Positions 48,835-57,859 of a DNA stretch of 64,000 nucleotides are shown here, piece after piece. The notes beneath the pieces are model-generated. The model saw only the letters and a program-made list of their open reading frames with translations. It did no database searches and was not told the origin of the DNA. Every line of letters begins with the position of its first letter. Position 1 is the stretch's first letter. A program made the translations under genes and the position numbers. Source of the stretch: Sulfobacillus sp. (GTDB lineage Bacteria > Bacillota > Sulfobacillia > Sulfobacillales > Sulfobacillaceae). The stretch spans positions 56,650-120,649 of the forward strand of contig DAHWKJ010000030.1 in assembly GCA_027343695.1 (NCBI GenBank), written 5' to 3'.

Positions 48835-48880
48835 CAGACCGAAATCCCACAAGGATCCGATTCCGGGGCCTTTCGGTCTG
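48835..48880 (-). terminator. Hairpin downstream of the ThyX-like gene
   Basis: CAGACCGAAA / TTTCGGTCTG, 10 bp perfect, starting 6 bp past the minus-strand stop; then GAGTCTTTCTGT on the minus strand. Confidence 0.55.
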
Positions 48881-48885
48881 GGAAA

Positions 48886-50298
48886 TTAGCGCTCGAAGGG
48901 ATCAAATTCCGTCGCCGGAGTGACCCGAATATGCCGAGCGATTTCGGGCATGTGTTGGTCCAGAGCTCGATACATCTCCCATGCGAGCGTCCGATAACTA
49001 AAATGACCGGCTGAACGCGAACGCAGTTCAATGAGATAACAGGCCTCAGCAAGATCCATCACGAATAGAGCTCGTCGTGAGTGGGCTAACGGCAAGAGGT
49101 ACGGAGCCATGGTTGGCGTGGCGGAACCTAGTTTGGCGTAATAGGCTTCAAGCCGTTTTTGGTATGGGAAGTCCGGAGCCAGCTCGCTGAGCATCGACGG
49201 GTGTGTGAATCCCTGCGACAAGGCGAGAGCCGGCACCACTTTGGTAAGGCGGCGATGGCGATTGAAGTCTCGAAATGCTCCAACATCCATGGTGAGATCA
49301 AAGTATAGAGAACCGTTACGCATAAACCGGGGCCATTCGTCGTGGGGTCCCCGATCGGCAAACAAGGTGGCTACTATGTCTTGGCGAAGGCTATGGTCCA
49401 GGTTTTGCACATGATGACGGATCATCCGATAGGACATGGGATAGAATTCATAAAGTGCCATCGCAATCGCATCCGTGGTTGGGTCGCCACTGGCGAGGGT
49501 TAGGTCGACGGATGACGCGACGTCGGATCCCGCGGCAACGGGTAGGACCGTTTTTGCGATGGCGCCAATGGTGTCTGCCAGATGCGCCTGATACGGGCTA
49601 GGAGACGCATACTTAATGAGAGTGGGCGCGACGGGGGCATCGGTCTCTTGTCCTAGGCTAAACGCAGCCTGGTCGGTGACGGCTATTTTCATGCGTTCGG
49701 CAATATCCCGAATTTCAGCGTTGGGCGAGGCCAGCAGTCGACTGATTTGGTTTTCGAGAACGCGCGCGCTGGTAATTTGGCCCACGCTGGTCAATGTGGC
49801 TAAGGGCAGGGCATAACGGGCCACATCAAAGGTGCGGGCTTTGATAGTGCGTTCGTAGGGTCCCCGTTTCATCTCCGGGGGCTTGGGATATTTGTCACTT
49901 AAAGCGGCAAAGCAGGTGTCATATAGGTCACGATATAAGGCAAACAATTCGCTTATCGCGGCGTCGTAGGAGTCTGGGGCTGCTGTCGGGCGGTAGTACG
50001 GGGCGTGGTCGAAATTTTGATAACGGGTGGACCGTTCTTGTCCATCCCAGAGCGGCTCATCCACGATGGTCATGGCGGCCAGCAGGGAGATGTCCTCGAT
50101 GGCTAGGGGAATATGGGCCAGATCGGCAATAGAGGCATGGCCGTATGCGAAATAAAATGTATTAAGAAAATTTGCGGCCTTTTCTTCGGATAGTTCGATT
50201 AGCGTGTCGCGTAATGCGGCATCGGACCGGGAATATTTTGCCATTCCATACGCAGATACTTCGGGTGGGATGTCTCGTAAGGCGTAGACGTTAGGCAT
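48886..50298 (-). CDS. Double-length ThyX-like protein, 470 aa
   Basis: First half YGHASIADLAHIPLAIEDISLLAAM...QERSTRYQNF; second half FDLTMDVGAFRDFNRHRRLTKV...ELRSRSAGHFSYRTLAWEMYRALDQHMP. Confidence 0.8.
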   Translation of the reverse strand: MPNVYALRDIPPEVSAYGMAKYSRSDAALRDTLIELSEEKAANFLNTFYFAYGHASIADLAHIPLAIEDISLLAAMTIVDEPLWDGQERSTRYQNFDHAPYYRPTAAPDSYDAAISELFALYRDLYDTCFAALSDKYPKPPEMKRGPYERTIKARTFDVARYALPLATLTSVGQITSARVLENQISRLLASPNAEIRDIAERMKIAVTDQAAFSLGQETDAPVAPTLIKYASPSPYQAHLADTIGAIAKTVLPVAAGSDVASSVDLTLASGDPTTDAIAMALYEFYPMSYRMIRHHVQNLDHSLRQDIVATLFADRGPHDEWPRFMRNGSLYFDLTMDVGAFRDFNRHRRLTKVVPALALSQGFTHPSMLSELAPDFPYQKRLEAYYAKLGSATPTMAPYLLPLAHSRRALFVMDLAEACYLIELRSRSAGHFSYRTLAWEMYRALDQHMPEIARHIRVTPATEFDPFER

Positions 50299-50328
50299 GG
50301 ATTCTCCTTAAAATGACGACGTAAAGAA

Positions 50329-50655
50329 TTAACGGTACCGTTGTCCTATGAGTAAAATGGCGGCGGAGCGACCCGCACTTGAGAGTTCTCCAATTTCCGC
50401 AAGTTGACAATCGCCTCCATTGAATAACGCATGAGCGATATGCAACAAGATTCGAGACTCGGGTTCAAACCTTTCTGCTGCACGGTGAATCTGGTTCCAA
50501 TCGATTTGCCGGGTGTCGAGATCTATCCATTGCATGACAGTCTGGCGTTCGTGGTCTCGAAACAGCGGCAGAGACACTGCTTCCATCACGGCGTTCCACT
50601 CCGGAGATTGCTTAATCCATAGATGGCGCCCTATAAGGTATTGGAAAGTAGTCAT
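50329..50655 (-). CDS. Hypothetical protein, 108 aa
   Basis: Complete minus-strand ORF, co-directional, 30 bp upstream of the ThyX-like gene. Confidence 0.6.
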   Translation of the reverse strand: MTTFQYLIGRHLWIKQSPEWNAVMEAVSLPLFRDHERQTVMQWIDLDTRQIDWNQIHRAAERFEPESRILLHIAHALFNGGDCQLAEIGELSSAGRSAAILLIGQRYR

Positions 50656-50831
50656 CCGGATCCTCTCCTAGTCTCAAATGTCAATATCATTATTGTCGCT
50701 TTTTTTGCCGAATCGTGCAAGTTTCTCCCGAGTGGGAGTATCTTGCACGATTCATATCAGGTAAATTTCTGGGCACGTTGATGGAAGAACGCTGTACAAT
50801 AGATGCAACTCTACGCAAGGAGGCAAGAACG

Positions 50832-50990
50832 ATGGCACGGTACCGAAATTCCGATTATCCAAAACACTTGACTCCCGTCGACCCTGCCCCTAAGACCCGG
50901 CATCGTGGCAAGACGATCTTAGCGCTATTTACTCTAGTGGTATTTCTTTTCTTGATGTTTGGAGGGTTCCTGCAACTCTTTATTCGGTAA
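50832..50990 (+). CDS. Small single-TM protein, 52 aa
   Basis: MARYRNSDYPKHLTPVDPAPKTRHRGKTILALFTLVVFLFLMFGGFLQLFIR; RBS aaggagg before ATG 50832. Confidence 0.65.
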   Translation: MARYRNSDYPKHLTPVDPAPKTRHRGKTILALFTLVVFLFLMFGGFLQLFIR

Positions 50991-51014
50991 GGCACATCAA
51001 CGGAAGGAGGTGAG

Positions 51015-51305
51015 ATGATGCGAGATGAATATGGGATGAGTGTCCACGAGGCTAGGCAAGTGGGGTACCTAGAGGGCCATGCGATTGGCTTACAAGAGGG
51101 GATCGAGGCCGGGCTTCAAGAGGGCACCTTAGTGGCATTGCGCACCATGCTGCTCCGGGTTCTGCAGCATCAGTTTGGTGAGATAGCGTCGCCACTGCGT
51201 AGCCAGATTGCCGATGAAGACCACGCCGAGATTTTATCAAATTGGGTGAATCTGTCCTTGTCGAGCCGATCCATCGATGAATTTCAGAATCGGGCTCACT
51301 CGTAG
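51015..51305 (+). CDS. Small protein resembling the C-terminal tail of Rpn/PD-(D/E)XK transposase-like proteins (DUF4351-like)
   Basis: YLEGHAIGLQEGIEAGLQEGTLVALRTMLLRVLQHQFGEIASPLRSQIADEDHAEILSNWVNLSLSSRSIDEFQ; SD AAGGAGGTGA. Confidence 0.65.
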   Translation: MMRDEYGMSVHEARQVGYLEGHAIGLQEGIEAGLQEGTLVALRTMLLRVLQHQFGEIASPLRSQIADEDHAEILSNWVNLSLSSRSIDEFQNRAHS

Positions 51306-52210
51306 TCGGCCAACGCCGGGGATTGGAGTAAGGCTTGAATAAAGTGATGGGCAAGCCTGAGGTTCAATTCGCGGCGATGCACCACATAGAAGTTTCGATA
51401 GAGATTGAGGCCTTGAATTCTCACCGTATGCAATACATCTCGCTCAGCTGGTAGGATGGTAAATGGGGAGAGCACCGTAATCCCGATCCCGGATATCACC
51501 ATGGCCTTGATAGCTTGTGTCGTGGCGAGCACAAGTCGTACCTTTAAGGTCTGGAGATCGATACCCGCTTGATTCAAGGCTTCTTCGAAGGTTTGTCGGG
51601 TTCCCGATCCAGGCTCCCTCAAGATTAACGGTTGTTCCATAAATTCCTTTAAAGTGACCTCTTGACGAGTGGCCCATGGGTGAGAGCGGGCCACCACCGC
51701 ACACGGGCGGTCATCGAGAAATGGACGCACAATGAGTTGCGGGTCGAAGAGGTCGGCCTCGATTAAGCCAACGTGAATCTCTCCCTGGCGTACCCGTTCG
51801 AATACGGTGCGGGAATTTGCCATCATTACGGAAATCTTCGCGGTTGCGGGAAAGGGTAAACCGTGGGATAAGAACCTGGGCAAGACGTATTCCGCAATTG
51901 TGAGGCTGGCTCCAATAGTTAGGGAGCTAGGTTGATGGGCTTTTAGGTCTTCGAGAGCGAGGCGTGAATCGTCAATAGTTTTTAATAGGGTTGTAACAAA
52001 TCGATAAAGCACTTCGCCGGCCGAAGTCAGCTGCACCCCATGATGCGTTCTTAAGAATAACGTCGAATCATAAATCGCCTCCAATTGCTGAATTTGTTGG
52101 CTGACCGCCGATTGCGATAAATTGAGCTGCCGTGCAGCTTGAGATATGGTGCCAAGTTCGGCCACCATTTTGAATGTGGTCCAAATTTGTTCGTTCACGT
52201 GGCCCTCCAT
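51296..52210 (-). CDS. LysR-family transcriptional regulator (CysL/YeiE-like)
   Basis: IWTTFKMVAELGTISQAARQLNLSQSAVSQQIQQLEAIYDSTLFLRTHHGVQLTSAG; effector domain follows. Confidence 0.9.
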   Translation of the reverse strand: MEGHVNEQIWTTFKMVAELGTISQAARQLNLSQSAVSQQIQQLEAIYDSTLFLRTHHGVQLTSAGEVLYRFVTTLLKTIDDSRLALEDLKAHQPSSLTIGASLTIAEYVLPRFLSHGLPFPATAKISVMMANSRTVFERVRQGEIHVGLIEADLFDPQLIVRPFLDDRPCAVVARSHPWATRQEVTLKEFMEQPLILREPGSGTRQTFEEALNQAGIDLQTLKVRLVLATTQAIKAMVISGIGITVLSPFTILPAERDVLHTVRIQGLNLYRNFYVVHRRELNLRLAHHFIQALLQSPALADYE

Positions 52211-52221
52211 AAAAAAATCTA

Positions 52222-52282
52222 ATGATGGTCATAAGAGAAACCGGGTTTTGCTAGGCTCGAGCCCAGTTATCATTATATATGA
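52222..52282. promoter_or_regulatory. Two inverted repeats with shared half-sites in the LysR/molybdoenzyme divergent region
   Basis: ATGA-TGG-TCAT (52222-52232) and TCAT-TATAT-ATGA (52270-52282, also T-N11-A). Confidence 0.45.
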
Positions 52283-52325
52283 CTTCGCCACAAGGATCTG
52301 TACCTTAAACGTATTGGAGGGCACT

Positions 52326-55193
52326 ATGGCCATCGGAAATATTAATGAGGGCACAAATTCCCCTGATGGAGCGACCCGGATCCACACAACCTGTTATATG
52401 TGTGCGTGCCGTTGTGGGATTGAAGTGACGGTCGAAAATGATCGAATCCGCTTTATTTCGGGCATTCCCGAAAACCCGGTGAATCGAGGCGTATGGTGTG
52501 CCAAAGGCGGCGCGGGTATTATGACCGAATACAGCCCAGCCCGACTCACTACCCCGCTGATTCGGGAGCCTGGAGCCGAGCGGGGGACGGGGAAGTTAGT
52601 TCCAACGGATTGGGATACGGTACTCGGTATGGTTGAAGGCTGGCTCCGGGAAATTCGCCGGACCGATCCTAGGCAGCTCGCTTACTTCACGGGACGCGAC
52701 CAGATGCAAGCTTTCAATGGATTTTGGGCGAAACAATTTGGTACTCCTAATTGGGCTGCTCATGGGGGGTTCTGCTCGGTGAACATGGCGGCCGGAGGGA
52801 TGTATTCGGTGGGCGGGAGCTTCTGGGAATTCGGATGGCCAGACCTGGACCATGCACGCTGGTTCATGATGTTGGGGGTTGCGGAAGACCACCCCAGCAA
52901 TCCATTAAAACTTGCGATCGCACGCCTCAAGGACCGTGGTGGACGTTTTGTGGTAGTAAACCCCATTCGAAGCGGTTATGGGGCCCTCGCGGACGAATGG
53001 GTTCCGATCCGTCCGGGAACCGATGGGGCGTTTATCTTGGCGCTCATGCATGTGTTGTATCGTGAGCAACTCTACGACCGTGACTATTTAATGCGATACA
53101 CGAATGCGCCGGCACTTGTGCAGATGGCTCCTGGTACGGCTAGAGACGGGATGTTTCTTAAGAATTCCGAGGGAGAGATGCTGGTGGCATTGCCATCCGG
53201 GGCGATTGTTCCCTATATGGAGGCCAAGGGACACGGCGTCCTAGAAGGGGCGTTCGTGCATGAGGGTCAGAATGTCCGTCCGGCTTTTAGTCTGTTTCTC
53301 GAACGACTCGGAACGGCGACACCAGAGTGGGCAGAACGCCTTACGGGGGTGCCCAAAAAAACCATCATACGGCTTGCCATGGAAATGGGGATCACCGCTA
53401 TGCAGCATCCCGTGATGCTTCCCGTGGCTTGGCAAGATATGTATGGAGATACACACCAGGAGACTCTGGGACGACCCGTGGCATTTCATGCGATGCGAGG
53501 CTTGGCGGCCCATACCAATGGGTTTCAAACCATTCGCGGGCTCTTTGACCTGATGATGATGCTGGGCACGGTAGATGTTCCGGGTGGATTTCGTTATAAG
53601 AGTCCTTATCCCAAACCCATTCCACCACGGGTTAAACCGGCTCCGAACCCGACAGATTATCAGCCGTCGATGGCGGCCAAGGCCCCGCTCCTTGGGTATC
53701 CGACGACACCTGACGACTTATTGGTAGAGGGTGATCGACCGATTCGGATTGATGAGGCCTATTCGTGGAAGTACCCGTTGGCCGCGCATGGCGTGATTCA
53801 AAACGTGATTCGCAACGCCTATAGTCGAGAGCCTTATGGGATCGATACCTTAATGATCTATATGGCGAACGTGGCGTGGAATTCCACCTGGAATACTCTC
53901 ACGACGCGGGATATGCTCGCAGCGAAAGATGAGGAGGGCAACTACCTCATTCCGCATGTGGTAGTGATTGATGCCTACGACTCGGAAACAGTCGCTTTTG
54001 CCGACGTGGTGTTGCCAGATACCACCTACCTCGAGCGATGGGATGCCGCCTCCTTACAAGACCGACCCATCTCCGAGCCAGAAGGTCCTGCCGATTCTAT
54101 CCGTCAACCGGTTCTAGCACCCCCAGCGGGGGTGAGGCCAGCAGCCGACGTATTGATTGAGCTGGCAACGCGATTGGAACTCCCGCGGTTCGTGGACAAA
54201 GGGGTCCGACAATTTCGGGACTACTATGACTTCATTCAAACGTGGGAAACGGAACCGGGATCCGGCGTGGGTATCCTGGCCGGGCGCCGGGGCCAAGACG
54301 GCACTAAAAACTTGGTGGGGGAGCCCAATCTGCACCAGTTGCAGACGTACGCCAATAATAAAGCGTTTTGGTCGTACGAATTGCCCGAGGCGACTAAGTA
54401 CTACCGCATGGCGAACCAAAAGTATTTGGAGTGGGCGAGCGACGCTAAATTTATCGAGAGTCCGGAGCCGATTATTTTGCATTTTTATTCGGAGGTGCTT
54501 CAGACCTTTCGTCTTGCAGGCCAGGGCCTCTGGCCTGGCAAAAAGCCAGACGATTTCGGGGTACGGAATCGGTTAGCCACCTATTTTGATCCCTTGCCGT
54601 TATGGTATCCGCCTTTAGAGGAGCAAGTCGAAGCCAATCGGGAATTTCCGCTGACGATTTTGACCCAAAGGCCCATGACTCACTATCACTCGTGGGGCTC
54701 CCATAATGCTTGGCTTCGCCAGCTGTTACACGAAAATCCTTTATTTATGAATCCCAAGATGGCGGAGTCTTTAGGGCTTTGTGATGGGCAGTGGGTGTGG
54801 ATTGAATCCCGGATCGGTAAAATGACGGCGACTTTACGCTACTCCGATGCGGTGGAGCCTTTTACAGTATGGACTTGGAACGCGATTGCCAAAGGACCGG
54901 GATCGTGGGGTTTAGACCCTCTGGCCCCGGAGGCTACCCGGGCGGTATTAATTAATCACATCATTCCGGACACCTTACCCGTGGGGTACGAAGGCATTTG
55001 GTACAACAACGACCCTATCACGGGTCAGGCAGGTTGGTACGATGCCCGGGTCAAGGTTTATGCCTCGGATGTTCATGAGGTGTGGCCGCAAGTGGCCGCA
55101 AGAACACCGGTTAACGCCGAGGCCTTGAAAATTAAGCGCCTTGCGTATTCGACACAGTCATCGGGCGGGAACCACGCTCGGAGGGGAGGATAG
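52326..55193 (+). CDS. Molybdopterin oxidoreductase catalytic subunit, SoeA-like
   Basis: N-terminal 4Fe-4S motif TTCYMCACRCGIEVTVENDRIRFISG..NPVNRGVWCAKG; AHGGFCSVNMAAGGMYSVGGSFWEFGWPDLDHARWFMMLGVAEDHPSNPLKLAI; no Tat signal visible. Confidence 0.88.
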   Translation: MAIGNINEGTNSPDGATRIHTTCYMCACRCGIEVTVENDRIRFISGIPENPVNRGVWCAKGGAGIMTEYSPARLTTPLIREPGAERGTGKLVPTDWDTVLGMVEGWLREIRRTDPRQLAYFTGRDQMQAFNGFWAKQFGTPNWAAHGGFCSVNMAAGGMYSVGGSFWEFGWPDLDHARWFMMLGVAEDHPSNPLKLAIARLKDRGGRFVVVNPIRSGYGALADEWVPIRPGTDGAFILALMHVLYREQLYDRDYLMRYTNAPALVQMAPGTARDGMFLKNSEGEMLVALPSGAIVPYMEAKGHGVLEGAFVHEGQNVRPAFSLFLERLGTATPEWAERLTGVPKKTIIRLAMEMGITAMQHPVMLPVAWQDMYGDTHQETLGRPVAFHAMRGLAAHTNGFQTIRGLFDLMMMLGTVDVPGGFRYKSPYPKPIPPRVKPAPNPTDYQPSMAAKAPLLGYPTTPDDLLVEGDRPIRIDEAYSWKYPLAAHGVIQNVIRNAYSREPYGIDTLMIYMANVAWNSTWNTLTTRDMLAAKDEEGNYLIPHVVVIDAYDSETVAFADVVLPDTTYLERWDAASLQDRPISEPEGPADSIRQPVLAPPAGVRPAADVLIELATRLELPRFVDKGVRQFRDYYDFIQTWETEPGSGVGILAGRRGQDGTKNLVGEPNLHQLQTYANNKAFWSYELPEATKYYRMANQKYLEWASDAKFIESPEPIILHFYSEVLQTFRLAGQGLWPGKKPDDFGVRNRLATYFDPLPLWYPPLEEQVEANREFPLTILTQRPMTHYHSWGSHNAWLRQLLHENPLFMNPKMAESLGLCDGQWVWIESRIGKMTATLRYSDAVEPFTVWTWNAIAKGPGSWGLDPLAPEATRAVLINHIIPDTLPVGYEGIWYNNDPITGQAGWYDARVKVYASDVHEVWPQVAARTPVNAEALKIKRLAYSTQSSGGNHARRGG

Positions 55194-55197
55194 AGGC

Positions 55198-55860
55198 ATG
55201 CAACTCACGATTATCACAGACTTAAACAAATGCGTCGGGTGCAAAAGCTGTCAGGTCTCGTGTAAAGAGCACAATACCTCTGGGGCCTTTGGTACGGTCC
55301 CGGACCACGATCCGTACACGGACCCAGATGGAATGTGGTGGAACCGTATTGTGGGTATGGAGTCTGGAGAATATCCTAATACCAACGTGCTGTATTTGCC
55401 TAAAGCTTGTATGCATTGTTATGACGCTCCTTGCGTACCGGTATGTCCCACGGGAGCCTCATATAAACGCGAAGATAACGGTGTGGTATTAGTCGACTAT
55501 GATAGTTGTATCGGTTGCCAGTTATGCATGTGGGCTTGCCCCTACGGGGTGCGAGAATTCGATGAACAGCAAGGGGTGGTCAAAAAGTGTACGATGTGTA
55601 TCGACCGCATCGAGGATGAAAGCCTGCCTGAGATTGAACGCCAACCGGCGTGTGTCCAGAGTTGCCCTACGCACGCAAGAACTTTTGGCGATCTCGAAGA
55701 TCCAGACTCCGAGGTGGCTAAGCTGGTGGCCCAAAGACAAGGGTTTACGTTGCTCCCGGAGCTTGGTGCGAGACCAGCGGTTCATTATCTGCCCAGACGG
55801 CAGGTTCCCGTGATCCTCGATGAAAGTGAAGTTTTGCGGATAATGGAGGAACGCTACTAA
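55198..55860 (+). CDS. 4x[4Fe-4S] electron-transfer subunit, SoeB/DmsB-like
   Basis: CVGCKSCQVSC, CMHCYDAPCVPVCPTGA, CIGCQLCMWACPYG, CTMCIDR...ACVQSCPTHA. Confidence 0.92.
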   Translation: MQLTIITDLNKCVGCKSCQVSCKEHNTSGAFGTVPDHDPYTDPDGMWWNRIVGMESGEYPNTNVLYLPKACMHCYDAPCVPVCPTGASYKREDNGVVLVDYDSCIGCQLCMWACPYGVREFDEQQGVVKKCTMCIDRIEDESLPEIERQPACVQSCPTHARTFGDLEDPDSEVAKLVAQRQGFTLLPELGARPAVHYLPRRQVPVILDESEVLRIMEERY

Positions 55861-56882
55861 TGCGCCCGACAGGTCCGTTACTACTGATTACCGTCTTGCA
55901 AGGAGTATCCGGCGGATTAGTCCTTTCGGTCGCCGCCTTATGGTGGTTGATGCCGGCCGACCGGTGGCTATTACCCATGGGTCTATGGGGGGCGTTTGTG
56001 ATAGCGTCGGTAGGCGGAGTGGCATCGTTGTTCCACATGCATAAGCCGAAGGCGGGCCGTTTCATTCTTCGCCGATTGAAGACCTCATGGCTTAGTCGTG
56101 AAGCCCTCACAACCGGGATTTATGTCCCCGTGTTGGCCATACTGGTCATTGTACCCCATCTTTTGCTCGTGGCGCCTTTTTGGTATGGCATCGGCTCTGT
56201 GATCGCGTCGGGACTAGCGCTTATTGCGATGTATGTGACCGCTATGTTGTACGCCACCATTCCTGCGATGAGGAGTTGGCATACGCCGCTTACGGTCGTT
56301 TCTATGATGTGGGTGGGTCTCGTCGCGGGGACGGCGTTAACCGAGGCACGCATCGCGATAGCCATCGGGGGTCATCCAGGAGGGCCGCTCCATCTGGCTT
56401 TACTCGGAGGCACCGTGATTTTAGCCGGGATTAAGTGGCTGCAATATCGGTATTTTTCTGAGGCTAGACAAGCAATCCATGCATCGACCGGCACGGGCAT
56501 GCCGGCTGCTCCATACCGCCTTATCGATTCGGGTACCACCAAACTACCTTATCGAACACAAACCCAAGTGTGGCCGAGTTTGGAACCTGGTCGGCGGGCT
56601 GTGTTGTATATGGTCATGGGCTTGTCACTGATTCTTGTGCCATTTGTGTTGGAAGTGCTTCCTATGGGGCCGAGGGCAATCGAGTGGGCGAGCGCAGCGG
56701 GCATCATGGTGTGCGGCGCATTTATCGAACGCTGGATATTTTTCGCAGACGTGACACATAGTTCGAAAATATGGTTCGGGGATGAACTGCAACGCCCCTC
56801 ATCCGTATCCAGTAACCGGGTTTCCCCGGACTTTGCTCGGCGGTTAAAACAGGTGGGTATGCATCGCCACGATGGGCTGTAA
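55860..56882 (+). CDS. DmsC/SoeC-like membrane anchor subunit
   Basis: Polytopic; ASLFHMHKPKAGRFILRRLKTSWLSREALTTGIYVPVLAIL is characteristic of DmsC-type anchors; overlaps the Fe-S subunit by 1 bp. Confidence 0.88.
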   Translation: MRPTGPLLLITVLQGVSGGLVLSVAALWWLMPADRWLLPMGLWGAFVIASVGGVASLFHMHKPKAGRFILRRLKTSWLSREALTTGIYVPVLAILVIVPHLLLVAPFWYGIGSVIASGLALIAMYVTAMLYATIPAMRSWHTPLTVVSMMWVGLVAGTALTEARIAIAIGGHPGGPLHLALLGGTVILAGIKWLQYRYFSEARQAIHASTGTGMPAAPYRLIDSGTTKLPYRTQTQVWPSLEPGRRAVLYMVMGLSLILVPFVLEVLPMGPRAIEWASAAGIMVCGAFIERWIFFADVTHSSKIWFGDELQRPSSVSSNRVSPDFARRLKQVGMHRHDGL

Positions 56883-56885
56883 CGT

Positions 56886-57833
56886 ATGCGATGGCATTTT
56901 GTCACGCACGAACCCGAATACTCCCCGGACTGGATTCTGGGCTTTACCTTAGCAGAATGGCTGTACCAGCAAGGGTACCCCGTGTCGGCCAAGGGTTACG
57001 GGGCGAGGTTTGCCCGCACTCGCCTTTGGGGTGGTTCGGGTTCCGGTCCGGAGGTTCTCGCGGGACTTCGGGGAAGATCTCGGTATGTGCTAACCAGTGG
57101 AGATCCTTCACAGCACCGATTCCAGAGCTCCATCGAGCAGATTGTTACGACCCATCCGCTGGTGCAGGTAGACCAACTCGTCATACCTGCCTCCCACCTC
57201 GCTTATCCGGTTCCTGAAGAATTTTTCGAAACCGATTCGATGGCGGCGGTGTTTCAGGTTACGCGCGAATTTAGACTGGAACATCGGCCTCGGGTGGTTT
57301 TTGGTGGAAATTATGGGGATGGGGCTGGGCTCTCAATTCTATTTCAAGTGGCCCGGACTCTCTTGCGAGGCCAAGGCGAGCTCATCCTGCTGAATGGGTA
57401 TCCACATCGGGACCAGTTGGCACCGGTGGTCAAAAGTCTTGGCCTGGAAGAAGTGGTAATTTTTCTTCCACGATTGGGCCACCGCGAAGAGTCAGCTATT
57501 TTCCATAGTGCCGATCTTTATGTGGATCCCACGCATCGGCCTGATTCATTCCCCGTAGGTGCACTACGAGCGATGGCATCGAATCTTCCAGTGGTCACTT
57601 GGGAGACCCCTTTAATGACGGCTCTTGCCAACCGAGGAGCACTGATGGTGGCGCCTAACCGTGACGATGCCTGGGCCCCTGCAATACGGGAAGCCCTGGA
57701 CAATGAACCGTTACGGGAACGGATGATCGAGCGGACGTTGAGTGCCATGGCGGCGCACCGCGTGCCCGTAGTGGGCCAGGCCTTTCTTCAGATCGCGTCT
57801 CAGTGGCGCATTCACCTACCGCCTAAAGTCTAG
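56886..57833 (+). CDS. Glycosyltransferase (GT4-like)
   Basis: C-term IFHSADLYVDPTHRPDSFPVGALRAMASNLPVVTWETPLMTALANRGALMVAPNR. Confidence 0.78.
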   Translation: MRWHFVTHEPEYSPDWILGFTLAEWLYQQGYPVSAKGYGARFARTRLWGGSGSGPEVLAGLRGRSRYVLTSGDPSQHRFQSSIEQIVTTHPLVQVDQLVIPASHLAYPVPEEFFETDSMAAVFQVTREFRLEHRPRVVFGGNYGDGAGLSILFQVARTLLRGQGELILLNGYPHRDQLAPVVKSLGLEEVVIFLPRLGHREESAIFHSADLYVDPTHRPDSFPVGALRAMASNLPVVTWETPLMTALANRGALMVAPNRDDAWAPAIREALDNEPLRERMIERTLSAMAAHRVPVVGQAFLQIASQWRIHLPPKV

Positions 57834-57859
57834 AGATCTTGTCCCATCGATGAGGGACC

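Noticed and set aside
51015-51305. Intact transposon or insertion sequence
   Set aside because: No transposase catalytic domain, terminal inverted repeats or target duplications seen; only a tail-like small ORF.
54157-54576. 139-aa plus-strand ORF inside the molybdoenzyme gene
   Set aside because: Out-of-frame shadow ORF with no motifs.
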